Positions 24,646 through 35,989 of a stretch of 64,000 bases of DNA are shown here, one piece after another. Position numbers and translations under genes: made by a program. Positions within the stretch are counted from its first letter, which is position 1. Each line of letters opens with the position of its first letter. This DNA is from Serilophus lunatus (lineage: Eukaryota; Chordata; Aves; Passeriformes; Eurylaimidae): positions 703,448 through 767,447 of the forward strand of contig VXBA01000164.1 in NCBI GenBank assembly GCA_013399895.1, in the 5' to 3' direction. The notes under the pieces are model-generated. The model made no database searches. It saw only the letters and a program-made list of their open reading frames with translations, and was not told the DNA's origin.

Positions 24646-24783
24646 GAGCGGATCCTCAAAGCAACATGAAAGATCTCGCCAGAACATACCATAACAATAA
24701 CGTTATTAATAAAAGTACTAGCAAGCTGGAAAAAAAAAAAAGTAAAAAAGAAAGACAAAGCAATAAGGAACTCGACAGCCTGT

Positions 24784-24790
24784 ACTCACC
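24784..24790 (-). other. strong splice donor motif on the antisense strand
   Basis: On the - strand the sequence reads CAGTAG|GTGAGTACAG, a near-ideal 5' splice site (GTGAGT at 24789-24784). If used, a transcript starting in the CpG island to the right (25.0-25.3 kb) would have its first intron across the hairpin in antisense. No matching acceptor has been assigned, so this may be chance. Confidence 0.3.
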
Positions 24791-25014
24791 TACTGAAATC
24801 GAGACTAACTAGGACTGGCATACGGATCGACTCAGCCCGGTGGAGAGGAGATGCCGCTGCCACGGGACGGGCGCCCGCGGAGGCAGCTATCAGCAGCAGG
24901 TAACGGGCCGTGGGGGGCTACTGAAGCGGTGGGCTGGCTGTGGTGGTTTTTCAAGGTAGTGGTGACTGGATCTCTCGCTTTCTTGGGCAGAACCATGTAA
25001 AGACGATTGATGGG

Positions 25015-25020
25015 AAATAA
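25015..25020 (+). terminator. candidate polyadenylation signal
   Basis: AATAAA followed by T- and GT-containing sequence ('ggattgttctttg' about 30 bases on). It lies 370 bases downstream of the mature microRNA in an AT-rich gap between two CpG-rich blocks. It could end the host transcript, but other AATAAA hexamers occur nearby (for example 23861-23866, upstream of the hairpin), so use is unproven. Confidence 0.2.
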
Positions 25021-25711
25021 ATATATTTTCTAATATTATAATCACAAGGATTGTTCTTTGCGCATCGCACAGCCGGTAGCTAGGAGTGCCCTCTCGGTAA
25101 TGGCTCCTCCTCTTGCGAGGCTCCTCTGGAAGCCGAGGAACGCGGGCCCGGCGGCTGCGGCGCGGTGCGCAGGGGGCAGTGGAGCAGCGTCCGTGCCGCG
25201 GGCCGGCAGAGCCATGTGTAGCGTCGGTGCACGGGGCGGGGGGTTGCTGGAGGTGCGGCGGGGGCACTGCAGCAGAGTCATGTGCGGAGAGGCAGCCTGG
25301 ATGCGCGAAGGAGTGTGCGGAGAGAGGGTGCGGAGGGAGAGCGGGGGGGAGCAGCGTATAGGCGCCGTGCTGGGAGCGCGGCGCAGAGCGGTGCCGGCGG
25401 GAAATGGAGCGGCGTGCGGGCTTTGTGCGCGGGGCTGGGCGGCAGAGCGAGGCTCAAGGCGGCGGCTTGCGAGCGCCGAGCGGGGGCGGCGGCAAGGCAG
25501 GGTGTGCGGAGCAGCTTACGCGCGGGGGAGGCTGGCGGGGCGGCGGTGGCAGCGCGGCGTGCGCGGGGCCCGGTGCTTGCGCGGCCGGGGCACGGNGGGG
25601 GCGGAGAGGAAGAGAGGCTGGGGTCTCCGAGCCGTCGGCAGCGGAAGTCTTTGTTCCGCTGGGCTCGGAACAAAGGAGCTGCGGGACCGAGAGGGAGCCA
25701 GGGCCGCGGCC

Positions 25712-25732
25712 GGTGCTGTCCCTGGTGCTGGC
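25712..25732 (-). promoter_or_regulatory. RE1/NRSE, REST binding site
   Basis: On the + strand the site reads GGTGCTGTCC followed by CTGGTGCTGGC. On the - strand both canonical RE1 half-sites, CAGCACC and GGACAG, are perfect and at standard spacing. By my count 17 of 21 bases agree with the consensus. REST (NRSF) binds RE1 elements and recruits CoREST, HDAC and Polycomb to silence neuronal genes outside neurons, and miR-124 genes are known REST targets. The element is 1.07 kb downstream of the hairpin inside the CpG island, consistent with direct repression of this locus. Confidence 0.75.
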
Positions 25733-26110
25733 GGCGGCATCGAGCTCCCGTCGCGGGCCGTTAGACCACTTGTTCTCGCTCGGGCAGGAACGTCCCGGTG
25801 GCACCGGCTGTCCCTCGCGACGGGAGTGTCCCCGGAGGAAGAAAGCCCAGCATTCCTGCCGGTAAAACAGGACAGCGGCTTGGCCTGCGTCTCCATCTGC
25901 GCGCGGCGCACAGCCGCTGCCTCGGCGGAGGCCCCCAGCCGGTCCCCCCGCTCATCCCTCCGGTTGAGTCCTTTCCCACTCCCACTCTGACACAGCCGGG
26001 TTGGAAGAAGGTCCTACGGGGGCTTTGGCATGCTTCCGTCCCGGCTCCATCCACGGCCATCTGCCGCGGCCTAATTCTGCTCTGCCGTCTATTAAACGGC
26101 AGCCACAGCC

Positions 26111-27489
26111 AGCCAGGGCAAGGGATGCTCTCTAAGACTAAATAAGGCAAAACATCCAAGAAACGGCAATAACCACAAGAACTATAATGATAACAACACC
26201 ATCTGCCTGAAGGTTGTAGAGCTTTATCCTCTTTCCTCTTGCACTCAGCAGACAGCCCTGGCTACAGTGGGTTTTTTACTAAAGACTGGATTGCAGATCG
26301 GACTGATCACGCTTCTCTGCAAAGCAATAAAAGGGGAGAATTCCTGCCCTTTCCTCAGCGTCTTCATCCCCTTGCGATGGTCCTTGTGCTGTCCAGTGGA
26401 CAGATAAACACACAAGCTACACTGTCCTTTCTCTTCAGCTCGGAGAGTTGAGGTCAAGTCTTTCTCGATGCACTGCCTACTGCTGCCAGGCCACATAGCT
26501 GTTCTCATTTCTTGTTTTGAGATACCTGTTCACATATGCAGATCTACCTATGCATACATATGCACATTTCTGTAGTTTTTATGTACCCTCAAATTGTCAC
26601 AATTTCTATTCATCATTGCCTCTTGTTTATATGTCCTTTGTAAGACCCAGTGCTTTGCAGGATCTATGGGAGCCATGCAGAGAACAGAGGAAAGTCTATC
26701 TTCACCTGCTCATGTGCAAGCCAGGATGATGCACAGCTGAGATTGACCCTCATACAGGTAGAGATCAGGGAGATCATTTAAATGCGATGCGTCCTGAGCA
26801 ACTTGAAGGACTCAGTTAAACTCTTTGCAGGATTACAAATGTGAACTGACTATCCTTGCACCAAGGCATTATCTTCACCTTTCACATCTACCTCGTTTTT
26901 GCTTTCTCGGAAATTGATGCTAAAGATTTGTTATAAACATTCTATACTTCCAAAGCAAAAGAAACATAAATATGTAAGTGAACCTGCCACTGCCAATCTT
27001 TTGGTGTAGCTTTAAAAATATTCCTTAATGCTTTGAAAGAAATGGAACTTTGGAATTGATAGAGCTTTCTTTTGGGAAGCTTCCAGAGACAGGGAACCTT
27101 CCTGCCTTCTAAGCCACAGTAGCAAAAATAACAGTGGTGATGATGATGATGGAGCACATAAAAAAGGATATAAGGAAGGTCTGAAGACCCAAGTGATGAA
27201 CTGTACCGTCTGAAGCAATGCATTTCCCCTTCCGATGTCATATTGCTGCTGTAGGGGGTGGCATCTGAAAGTAAGCCACATTTAACATTCACTTGCCTTC
27301 CTACTTTGAAAACAGAACAAAACCCCAGCTCTCCGCAATTTTTCTTGGGATAGCCTGATTTCCGAGGCTCCCCATGGAGAAGAGCAGTGAGCACTGCCTG
27401 CCAGTCTCCCGTCAAGTTAGAAGACATCCACGTTCTCCCCCTCTCCCGTTTTTTTTTTTTACATCAGTTTTTCTTTTTCCCTCCCTAAG
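26111..27489. other. AT-richer spacer downstream of the CpG complex
   Basis: No supported gene. At 26389-26403 the sequence CTGTCC-AGT-GGACAG is a perfect inverted repeat containing one RE1-like half-site, but the second RE1 half is missing. A short GAT array lies near 27136-27150. Confidence 0.45.
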
Positions 27490-27732
27490 CTACGCCTGCC
27501 CAGAGCCGGGACGGGGAGGGCACAGCCTGGCTCCAGGACATCCCCGGGCCCCAAGAAAGGGCCTGGAAAGACCCCAGGACGGCCCTGGAAATGCCCCAGG
27601 ACGATCCGCCCCCGCCAGCACTGCCGCACCCCCTGGCGGCCGCGCACGGCACCTCGCCCGGCGCCGCGCAAGTCCCGCGCAAGTCCCGCACGGTGCAGCC
27701 CGACCTCTGCGGCGGAGCCCGAGAAACTGCAA
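27490..27732 (+). other. isolated CpG-rich patch, candidate non-coding exon
   Basis: A sharp island of CpG-rich DNA in an AT-rich setting. The left border has a long pyrimidine tract ending CCCTCCCTAAG| (27489) and the right border has CAA|GTAAGA (GT at 27733-27734), so the block has the borders of an internal exon of 243 bases. It contains two tandem duplications: a 21/22-base unit (27560-27580 and 27581-27602) and an 11-base unit (27665-27675 and 27676-27686). The frames across it are Pro/Arg/Ala-rich with no domain. It could be a downstream exon of the host lncRNA, a separate small CpG island, or both. Confidence 0.3.
27626..27641 (-). promoter_or_regulatory. CTCF-like binding site
   Basis: The + strand reads GCACCCCCTGGCGGCC, so the - strand carries CCGCCAGGGGGTGC, two changes from the high-affinity core CCACCAGGGGGCGC. 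It points in the same direction as the CTCF-like sites at 9.3 and 42.6 kb. It lies 3 kb downstream of the microRNA at the edge of the CpG domain. Confidence 0.4.
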
Positions 27733-30700
27733 GTAAGAACCATTTAGAAACAACGTATCGAATCAAAAATATCTTAAAAACGTCAAACGCACGTCATTCT
27801 AAATGTTTTGCGACGCGGAGTGGGAGAAGTGATCTTTTAACGCCTTCCCGGTGAGACAAGGTTGTTCATCTCATGTGAATTCGGAGCTGTAGAGTATCAT
27901 CTGTGACAAGAAAATATTAAGGGAAATGAGCTGCCACGTGCTTACTGCAGCTCTTGAGGTAGTCTGGGGCATCAGTTTCGCTCAGGGACAAACAATTCTA
28001 CTCTAGCAGGAGGCACAGTCAAGGTATTGTCCAGTTTACAGACACAGGCCATCTTTTTCAAACGTTAACAGCCTCTAATTTAGCTTTTGAATCAGAAAGA
28101 TTAAATGCCAACATTTAATTTTGTTTCACTTGTCCTCCTGTACACAAGGTGGTGACTAAGAAAGGTGTAGAGCACAGGTAAGTCAGGCAATAAGCAAAGC
28201 AAGCCCTCCAGCAGGACATGCACTGTCCCACTGCCTCCACCCTGCAGAGCTGTCCCAGCAGCAGCATCTTCCCCAATGAGAGAAGCAGAGGAGAAGCAAT
28301 TTGCCTGATGTTTCAAGGCCCAGTGCACAGTGGTGACTGCCAAAGAGAGGGACAGTGGAAGAGCCAGTTAGCAAGGTATGTCATGAGATGAATTTTCACA
28401 CTTTGCACAAAATTCCTCACATTTGTTTTGTATTACTTAGCTCCTCTGATACTGATAAATTACCACAATAACTGAGATAATAGATAGTAACATGAAATAA
28501 TTTTTGCTTTTTCTGCTTTAATACCATGATGAACATTAAGAGTATTGCACTACTTTATACTAAATATTTGTGTGTCTGATATAGCCCTAAAAAATCTGAC
28601 TAGAAAAGTCCCACAGTCCGAAACAGGAAAGAAATACCAAATCTTAAATATACTGTTAGTATAAAATATTTTAAACTGTAAGTTAAGGATAATTAGGACT
28701 AGGAAATTATTAACTTTTGCACTGTTCATGCTAAGCTTGCTTTCAAATTTGCCATATTAAATTAATTCTGTTTATTAGGCAGTAAGTACAGGTTGCATGT
28801 TAAATAATATTAACTAAAACATACACTTAATACTTGTTCAAAAGTACTTAAAATTTAATCTAAGATTGTTAGCTCCACCACTAACAGGTTTTTGGTATAA
28901 GAAAATGCAAGATGAAATACTCTGTTCACATCAACTAACTAGTGTCTATTTGAACTGATCTTAATGAATGCAGCTGGTAAAGAAGATAGTAAGCAAGGCA
29001 ATAGCATTCTTTTCCTAGAAATTTTAAGCAAGAATTACAGAATTATTTGGAGTGGTTTTACAGCCTTTTGAACATAGACAACTTAACACATATAGGTCTT
29101 GCCAAATTCAGAGGGTTATGGCCCAGCACTGTGATGACATTTTGCAAAACCTGTGTAAAATAGCTGTTCGGTCATTTCTGAACATAAAACCTATTCCATA
29201 CACCATCTCTAACTCACAAACTGGATCTGTTAGAGGTATTGGAAGTATTTTTGGACCATCTAAAGATATATTATTTTATTTACTATTAAACATTCAGACC
29301 ACAAGTCAATCAAATGAGAGAACATTTTTTAATGAGTTAACAGCTCACTGTAAAAAGCTCTTACCTTTACTCTGTTGTTTTTCAAACTTAAGAACTTTTT
29401 GCTATTTGTCCTTTCAGTCTAATATTTGTGAATAAAATGAAAAAGCAGCTGTGACAGAAAAATAAAAGGCACAGACTTTAAATTTTTATCATGGACACTT
29501 CCAGGTAATCTGACAGAGTGGGTGAAGTCCAATAAAAATCAAGGGTACAACTTCTTTCAAATTAGAAAATTTGGCATATGTCTGACTCCTATTAAAATGA
29601 ACAAAAGAATAAAAAAATGTGTGTCTGTCACTAATTAAAGCAATAATTAGTGAGATGTTGACCTATTTTAAAGATTTATAGTTACTCATCTCTCTTCTGT
29701 AGAGGATTATAAAGGCCAATCAGAATAAATTATTTCATTGAAAAGAGCATCAAAATCCCAAAGGAAAACAGAAAAATCAGTGTGGTTTTCTTCTTTGCAT
29801 CTCTTTTGCTCAATTTCAAACAATTAAAATGTCAGACTACCCACCTTAGTGAAAGTGGTGTCATCAGCTACAGGTTTCAGGTTGCAAGTATTTGAGAAAT
29901 ACATGGAAACCTGTCAGGTAAAAAGGAAAAAGTGTTCATTTTATCATGGTAAGTATAAAATTAAAATGACATATATGCCTGTTCAGAGAGATGTTCTGCA
30001 CTTATATGTACACAAACTTAATTTTAATAAGCTTGATTTTTAGCAAGATATTGCACTCTCAGAACAAGAGCCAGGTTTAAACACACATGAAATATTTGAA
30101 GCACATAGGATCTAATACACATTTGGAAAGGAATTCCACCCTTCACTAAATGAAGTCTCGATTCAAGATGGCGCTGCAGCACGTACTGCAGTCCCCAGCT
30201 GTGCCTCAGGCCCACAGCTCCACGCTGGAATAAGAGCCTCGATGTGCTCATCGCCCCCCTGACTCCCAGGACAGAATAGACACTTTGGAATTGTTGAATT
30301 CCTTTGAACTGAACGTTCATACTACTCACACAGCAATGGGTATTACCAAGGTCAATTTTCACACTATTAGTGCAGTCAGTTAGATGCATTCGGGGTCCTC
30401 CTAATAATATATATGTACAAAATAGAGTAGCAATCCTGCGTAAAGAGAAGTAACACATAATAGCAGAGAGTTGGCCCAGAAACACTCTTCCATATTTATG
30501 GAAAATGTAGGACTTCTGGACTATTACATGAGAAAAAACAGAATGACTTTAAGAACTGGGAATAATAGAAACAGAATTAAATGTCACTTAAGAACATGGA
30601 ACATCAGACTCTGGAATTAATGAAACTGTTCCATGTTGTAAGTTAGGACTACAATTGGTGGGAGGCAGTGGGAGGAAGAGGACTTTGGGTAGCATTTTGT

Positions 30701-33700
30701 TGCATAATATCTGTATGCCAGGTATGTGATATACACCTGGAAAAAAAAGGCCGGTATAATCCTAGATGTAGACAAGCCTTCATTGGGATTATTTAGTCTC
30801 ATTAGTTATGGTCAAGCAAAAAGGCTGCCAAGACAGCAAATAGGATAAAGAATCTCCAGTCAGGAGCTGATAACAAGAACTTTTATTTGTCAGCCCAGCA
30901 AACTGAAGTCAGAGGAGAGGTATGACAGCTCCTGGCAAATACTACAGAAGAAACAATACTAGAATAGGTAAAGAAATAATTGTGCTAGTAGGATGTTATC
31001 TTAAAAAAAAATCCAAAATCCTAACCTAAGCATAAAGGGAAGTAAATTAATAAATAGTCTTCTCATAAGATGGTGGAGGAGAGGAAAACATATTTTAAGA
31101 GTGAGCAACTGAATTAACTTACTAGAAAGAGTATTTTCTCTAACATGTTGAAATCTAAAAATAAAATTAAAAAAGAAATTAAGGTCTCAGTCTGGATCAC
31201 GAGTATTTATGAGCTCAAAATCTAGGACAGTTGTAAAATAAAAGGTTGTTTTGAAAGGGAAAGAGAGAAAGATAAAAAGAAAAAGAGCAAGACAAAGTGA
31301 GAGGAAGAGAGAGAGAAACAAGGAGAATCAAAGAGAAATAAGAAGAAACTGAGAAAGGAAAGGAGAGAGAGGTACTTTAAAATAAAAATAGAGTTCCCAA
31401 TTAAACACTTTAATCCACTTATCCAAAGTATTTTTGAATTGAGTAAATTAATGAAATGTAAAATTTCACTGGTTGGTTTCAATGAATCAGCATATTTTCT
31501 TACAAATATTATTGATAAATCCTAAATGCACTATCATATGAACACCTGTCTGTTCTTCTTTGAAGTGTTCCTTCTCTCACTATGCAAAACTTACATAAGA
31601 TAGACTTCAATATGTCAATAGTATTGTAAGCTTACAGAAATAGAAAATCTGGATATGTTATGACTTTGTTAACCTTACTGAAAATAAATTCTCTAAATCA
31701 AGGGATTCAAAAGCCTTTCTCTTTGTTGAATTTTCTGATTGTAAGCAAAGAGATAAGGAAAATGCAAAGATAACTTGTTTATAGATTTTGTGGATTGACA
31801 AAATAACGTTTAACAAGTTTTGTGTTGTACTAGTTGCAAACAATCAAAGAAACACAGACCTTGGATGTTTTGTGATTAAACACACATAGGAGCGCAGATA
31901 CATTGTTTTTGTCTGCATGGTGATTTGTGCACAGTCATATATAGATTAAAAATATGGATAGATAAATAAATTCATCCCAGATATCAATGATATTAACATT
32001 AATCCATTTTCTAACAATTAGAAGTCCATAAATCCATGTTACATCATGTTACAAATTTCAGCAATACATAAACTTCTTTTTATTTTCCTTTTCTCTCAAT
32101 TTTGGAACAAAGAACACATCAGAGAAAAGTCACCTAAGGATGCAAAGGTTGATGAAATCCTAAATACAGGAAAACAAGAGGTTAGAACTGAAAATCGTGA
32201 CTGTTTTTACCATCTGAAACACTGCTGCATTTCCAGACACAGTGCATGATGAAGGCTGTTCCGAGGCTCACATAGGACGTGAAGGAGCAAGGCTACACAA
32301 GCTCATCTGCATGGAAACTGTGAAACTACCTGGAAAATTTGGGGAATACTGAGCTGACCATTTATTAGGAAGATTGCCACTGATTCTGAGTAGAAATGGA
32401 GAATGAGATTCCATGCAAAGTTAAGTGAAGAGAAATAATTCTGCAACTTCAGAAGATTATACAGCAATGCGGAGAAGCACAGAAAGGAGGCGAATAGTTC
32501 GAAGTACAAGAGAACTGTGAAAAGTACTTTTTTCTTTTTAATTTATAACCCATTCTGTTCAGTTGCTTATGCTCATCCTTTTATGTTCAGCTTAAGACAT
32601 CTGTGCAAACAAGCTTTTAACATTTTTTGGACAAACACAAAGATCTCTAGATTTTTATATCTCCACACGCACATGGTTTTGTTCAATTTATTCAATCATT
32701 CACTCTCTCAGAAACTAAGAACAATTCTGTCCAGCAAGCAAGAGCCACAGACAGGCTCCAGTAATTAAGGAATGCCTTTGAAAGACCTTTTTCTGATGAA
32801 ACCTTGTCAGCAGAATCTGTGTTTGTTGGATTCCTGACTGCAGTATTCCTTGAGGCACATGAAGTAGGATGAAGGGCAGAGGAGATGGTGATTTAGGATA
32901 AAACTTGAGAGCTGGGACTGCAATTCCTGCCCAAATCCTGCCCTGAAGGAGCGTCTATGAGAATTTGCTAAGGAGCAGGAGGACAAATTTTTCCTTTTGC
33001 TTAGGTATGCCCAGATCTGGAATTTAGAAAGATCAATAAGGGCAAGCAGTAGTTAAGTCCAGGCAGGAAAAGACAATAACAACTCGTGAAACAATTACAA
33101 ATGTCAGAGATAAATCAGAATGGGCCTAACAGTGAAAGAGAAAGATGGCAAATCTTTTGAAATGCTCCTGAAAAATCCCTACAAAATAAGCACTAAAAAG
33201 TTGGGTTTGAATCTTCTAAAATTACATGGGAACACTAAATTATTGTATTATTTATAGACTCCTTACATAATGCAACACAAACCAATATAACACAAACTAG
33301 TATTTCATATGGTCTCCATCCGAAACTCTATGTTTCCCTATCGTGTTTCAGCGTTCATGTATCCTACAGCACACGATTCCTACATTTTCTTTCATTTTAG
33401 AAACCTAGCAACCTAGTCATAAACCACTGCTCTTCTGGCTGAGAAGGGCAAGGTGGGGTTTTAACCATCAACACTGCTCAGCTTTAGGAGTAAAGCTGGT
33501 TGAAATGAACCTTCTACCCCTAGGTGAGATGGATTGGACCTGGAATGCCCAAGTTGCACACAGAATTGCCGTGCCCTCCTGTCCCTACTGAGAGTTGACA
33601 TGTTTAGAAAGTGATTATAGTGGTAGGGAGGGATTAGGAGACATCACACTAATAGATCATTCTTTCATCATGTTCTGGAGGAAAAAAATAAAGAGAGGTG

Positions 33701-35954
33701 GAGTGGTTCTGGAGACCCAATTTAGCAGAACTGAATTCCCTACTTTTTTCAGTTTGCCTAAAAGTGAGAAAAAATATAGTGAAAAAGATACGTTAACAAG
33801 GCCAAATTTTTGTGAGCTCTCCCAAACGAGCAGCTTCAGAAAAACAAAACCTTGGAAAATGAACAGTAAGAATTTAAGAATATTATCAAGGTGAATAAAG
33901 AAAAATGACTTGACATTCTGTACTTAAAAGTCTTCCATATTCTGGCTTCTGATTATAAATTATTTAAGAAATGTTTGGAGAACATCACTGCTTGTGGAAA
34001 AAAAAAATCTGCATTTCTAAACAGATCTCAGATCTGTATGCCATCTCAGGGGTGCCCAGCCACTGAAACAAGAAAAAGTGATTTTAAGAAGTTTATTTAC
34101 CTACTTTCTTTATTTTTTTTTCATGCAAATATGATTCAATAGGCTTGATTAGCCTTCCTCCAGACAGCTCCTGGGAGGGCTAGTGAAGACAGCATGGCAC
34201 AGCAGGATCTGCAGAACCATGCCAGCAGCATCAGACACAGCAACTGCCAGAAAACCAGTATCTAAATTCAACAATATTCACAATCTTCCATCTAATAGCT
34301 GGTTCCATTACTCCAAGGATAGTCACTTGCTGGTAAGCCCATATTTCGGTGCTGGTATTGAGTCTGGGCTTCAGTGACTAGCTATCTAAAGATCTTGAGA
34401 TCTAACTACCCTGGAAGGAGCAGATAAACACACATATACATACATTACACAGTCCTTCAGCAAGTTATGTTCCCAGTGTCAGGATTTGGGATGCATCAGT
34501 ACAGCTTATTTAAGGTTCCCAATTCCCACAGTAAGAAAGCAGTACTGGTTATTACAGAAGCTCTCTCATTTAAAGTGATTAAGCATTTTTGCAGGTCAAG
34601 CACTGGCAGGGCAGAGGAGCAACATTACAAACATTACATTTTCATGATCTAATTCATTTGATTCTCTCTGATGCTATTATTTATATGATAAAATTGTGTT
34701 TATAGGAAAGTAGAGGCAGTAGAGACTACTTAATCAGAATAGTCTAATGTATGGGCCATACTCCTAAGCCATACATTTTCTAAATTTTGTATGGGCAGAG
34801 ATGGATCTTACAGGCTCTATAGGGATCAGAGCTAATGACGAATTTCTAAGGAGGACTTTGGGGAATAGATGGGCATAATAAGAAAATGTGGAAATTCACT
34901 GTAAAGAACTCTCCCAGTTCACTTTAGCATTGGGGTAAACTGTTTAGCCTGTGGTTTTTTTCCTTTTTTATTATTTATTATTTATTCATTATTTCATTGT
35001 AGATGAAAGTGATTCAGAGAGGCAAGACTTGGAAAACTTGGTCAAGTATGCTGTTAGGAAGTGCTATTATAAAGACAAATTTTCCTGTCAGGGCTTACCT
35101 CTTCAAGCTACAGCATCATGTCTGCAGGCTACACAATCATTTATTCCCATTTGGGCATTTGTATTCCTATTTGTTACATTTGGACATCATGTGCATATAG
35201 TGTACATATATGTGTGTGTGGAGAGATATTGACATATACACGTGTGTGCTAATATATATACATACATTTATAGCACATCTACTAAAAGAAATGGAACTAG
35301 AGAAGCAATAAGCTTTAAAACATTGCATTTCTAAAAGAAAAAAAAAGAAAAAATCTTCAAAAAAACCTAATTCTATGTTTTCTTCTATTGTTCCTTTCAT
35401 CAAGGTAAAAGTGCTGAACTTATTGAAGTCTGAAGACATCCTTCGTGTTTACTTTTCATTCTAATCCAGTTCTCTTGATACTGAAATAGTTCAGAAAAGC
35501 ATTTAAATTTACATACATTCTTAATGGCAACTAATAATTTAGAGTAATAATTTAATAATTTAAAGCAATATTAATAAACATTCTTTGATAAACAGTTCCA
35601 TTTAATATCTGTCCACTATTCAGTGCTGCTTTCATATTCTTTCACGTTTCTCTGGTTTTACTACTAATAGCAGTACTAATAATAGGATGTAGAAAGTTGG
35701 TTCATGTTTTTGATGGTCGAGGCTTAATATGGCTTTGAAGAGCCTCATTTTCATACCACTTCAGAAAATCATGTTCTCAACCCTACATCAGCAATTTTTT
35801 CAGAAAACTTGACTTGCTCTTCTAGTCAAACCATTATATCCATAGCAACATATAATAGTTTCTAGTTTGAAGCTGCAGTTTTGTAACTATTGCCTTGTGA
35901 ATATTTGTTGGAACTGATCACAACTGGTATGTGCCTATCAGCACACACACATCT
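27733..35954. other. AT-rich intergenic DNA
   Basis: About 8.2 kb with no supported gene. Short frames have no recognisable family. A small GC-richer patch at 30160-30270 contains a YY1-type CAAGATGGCGC (30164-30174). A purine-rich tract is listed separately. A stretch at about 33430-33600 is less AT-rich than its surroundings but I cannot classify it. Confidence 0.5.
31255..31370. repeat. purine-rich (GA-rich) tract
   Basis: About 115 bases almost entirely A and G on the + strand, with imperfect GAGA and AAAG units. The - strand frame of Ser/Leu/Phe across it is a composition artefact. Confidence 0.85.
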
Positions 35955-35958
35955 CTGT

Positions 35959-35989
<31 letters not shown>

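Larger units (their letters stand above)
24570..24660 (+). ncRNA. MIR124-2: microRNA precursor pre-miR-124 (MIR124-2 paralogue)
   Basis: miR-124 is the most abundant neuronal microRNA in vertebrates. It represses non-neuronal messages, including PTBP1 and components of the REST complex, through sites matching its seed AAGGCAC. The 5' arm (24587-24608) and 3' arm (24624-24645) fold against each other: GTTCAC pairs with GTGAAT by one G-U pair, CCTT pairs with AAGG, and CTCT (24582-24585) pairs with AGAG (24645-24648) to extend the stem. The terminal loop reads TTTAATGTCATACAATT. Both mature strands match the known vertebrate sequences without a change. The loop GTCATAC and the flanks 'aggctctg' and 'agagcgga' match human MIR124-2, while MIR124-1 and MIR124-3 have other loop bases. 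Precursor ends are approximate. Confidence 0.97.
22660..25040 (+). ncRNA. MIR124-2HG: putative miR-124-2 host transcript (partial model)
   Basis: Non-coding primary transcript that would carry the miR-124 hairpin, produced by RNA polymerase II in neural cells. Seen in the sequence: a donor-like G|GTGAGA with GT at 22754-22755; a very good 3' splice site with branchpoint CTAAC (23471-23475), a pyrimidine tract and CAG|G with AG at 23498-23499; then the hairpin at about 24570-24660; and an AATAAA hexamer at 25015-25020. The model is therefore exon 1 ending at 22753, a 746-base intron, and exon 2 from 23500 containing the microRNA. No conserved reading frame runs across the joined exons, as expected for a host lncRNA. 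Start, end and further exons are inferred. The symbol is used by analogy with the human locus. Confidence 0.4.
20935..26110. other. CpG-island complex of the miR-124-2 locus
   Basis: Several very GC- and CpG-rich blocks (about 20935-21170, 21930-22700, 22740-23840, 24420-24900, 25040-26110) separated by short AT-rich or T-run spacers. This is the dominant compositional feature of the window and surrounds the microRNA hairpin. CpG islands of this size are typical of developmental regulator loci and are often Polycomb- and REST-controlled. The reading frames across it (up to 310 codons at 25058-25990, with others open over the same DNA on the opposite strand) are compositional: Ala/Arg/Gly-rich, no domain, many overlaps. 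One ambiguous base lies at 25596. Confidence 0.85.

Noticed and set aside
25058..25990. 310-codon open frame on the + strand
   Set aside because: It lies in CpG-rich DNA where stops are rare, is Ala/Arg/Gly-rich without a domain, spans an ambiguous base, and overlaps several equally open frames on both strands.
26389..26403. Second RE1 candidate (CTGTCC-AGT-GGACAG)
   Set aside because: Only one RE1 half-site type is present, in inverted duplicate; the CAGCACC half is missing.
28246..28268. RE1-like GAGCTGTCCCAGCAGC
   Set aside because: The GCTGTCC half is present but the second half does not match at any accepted spacing.
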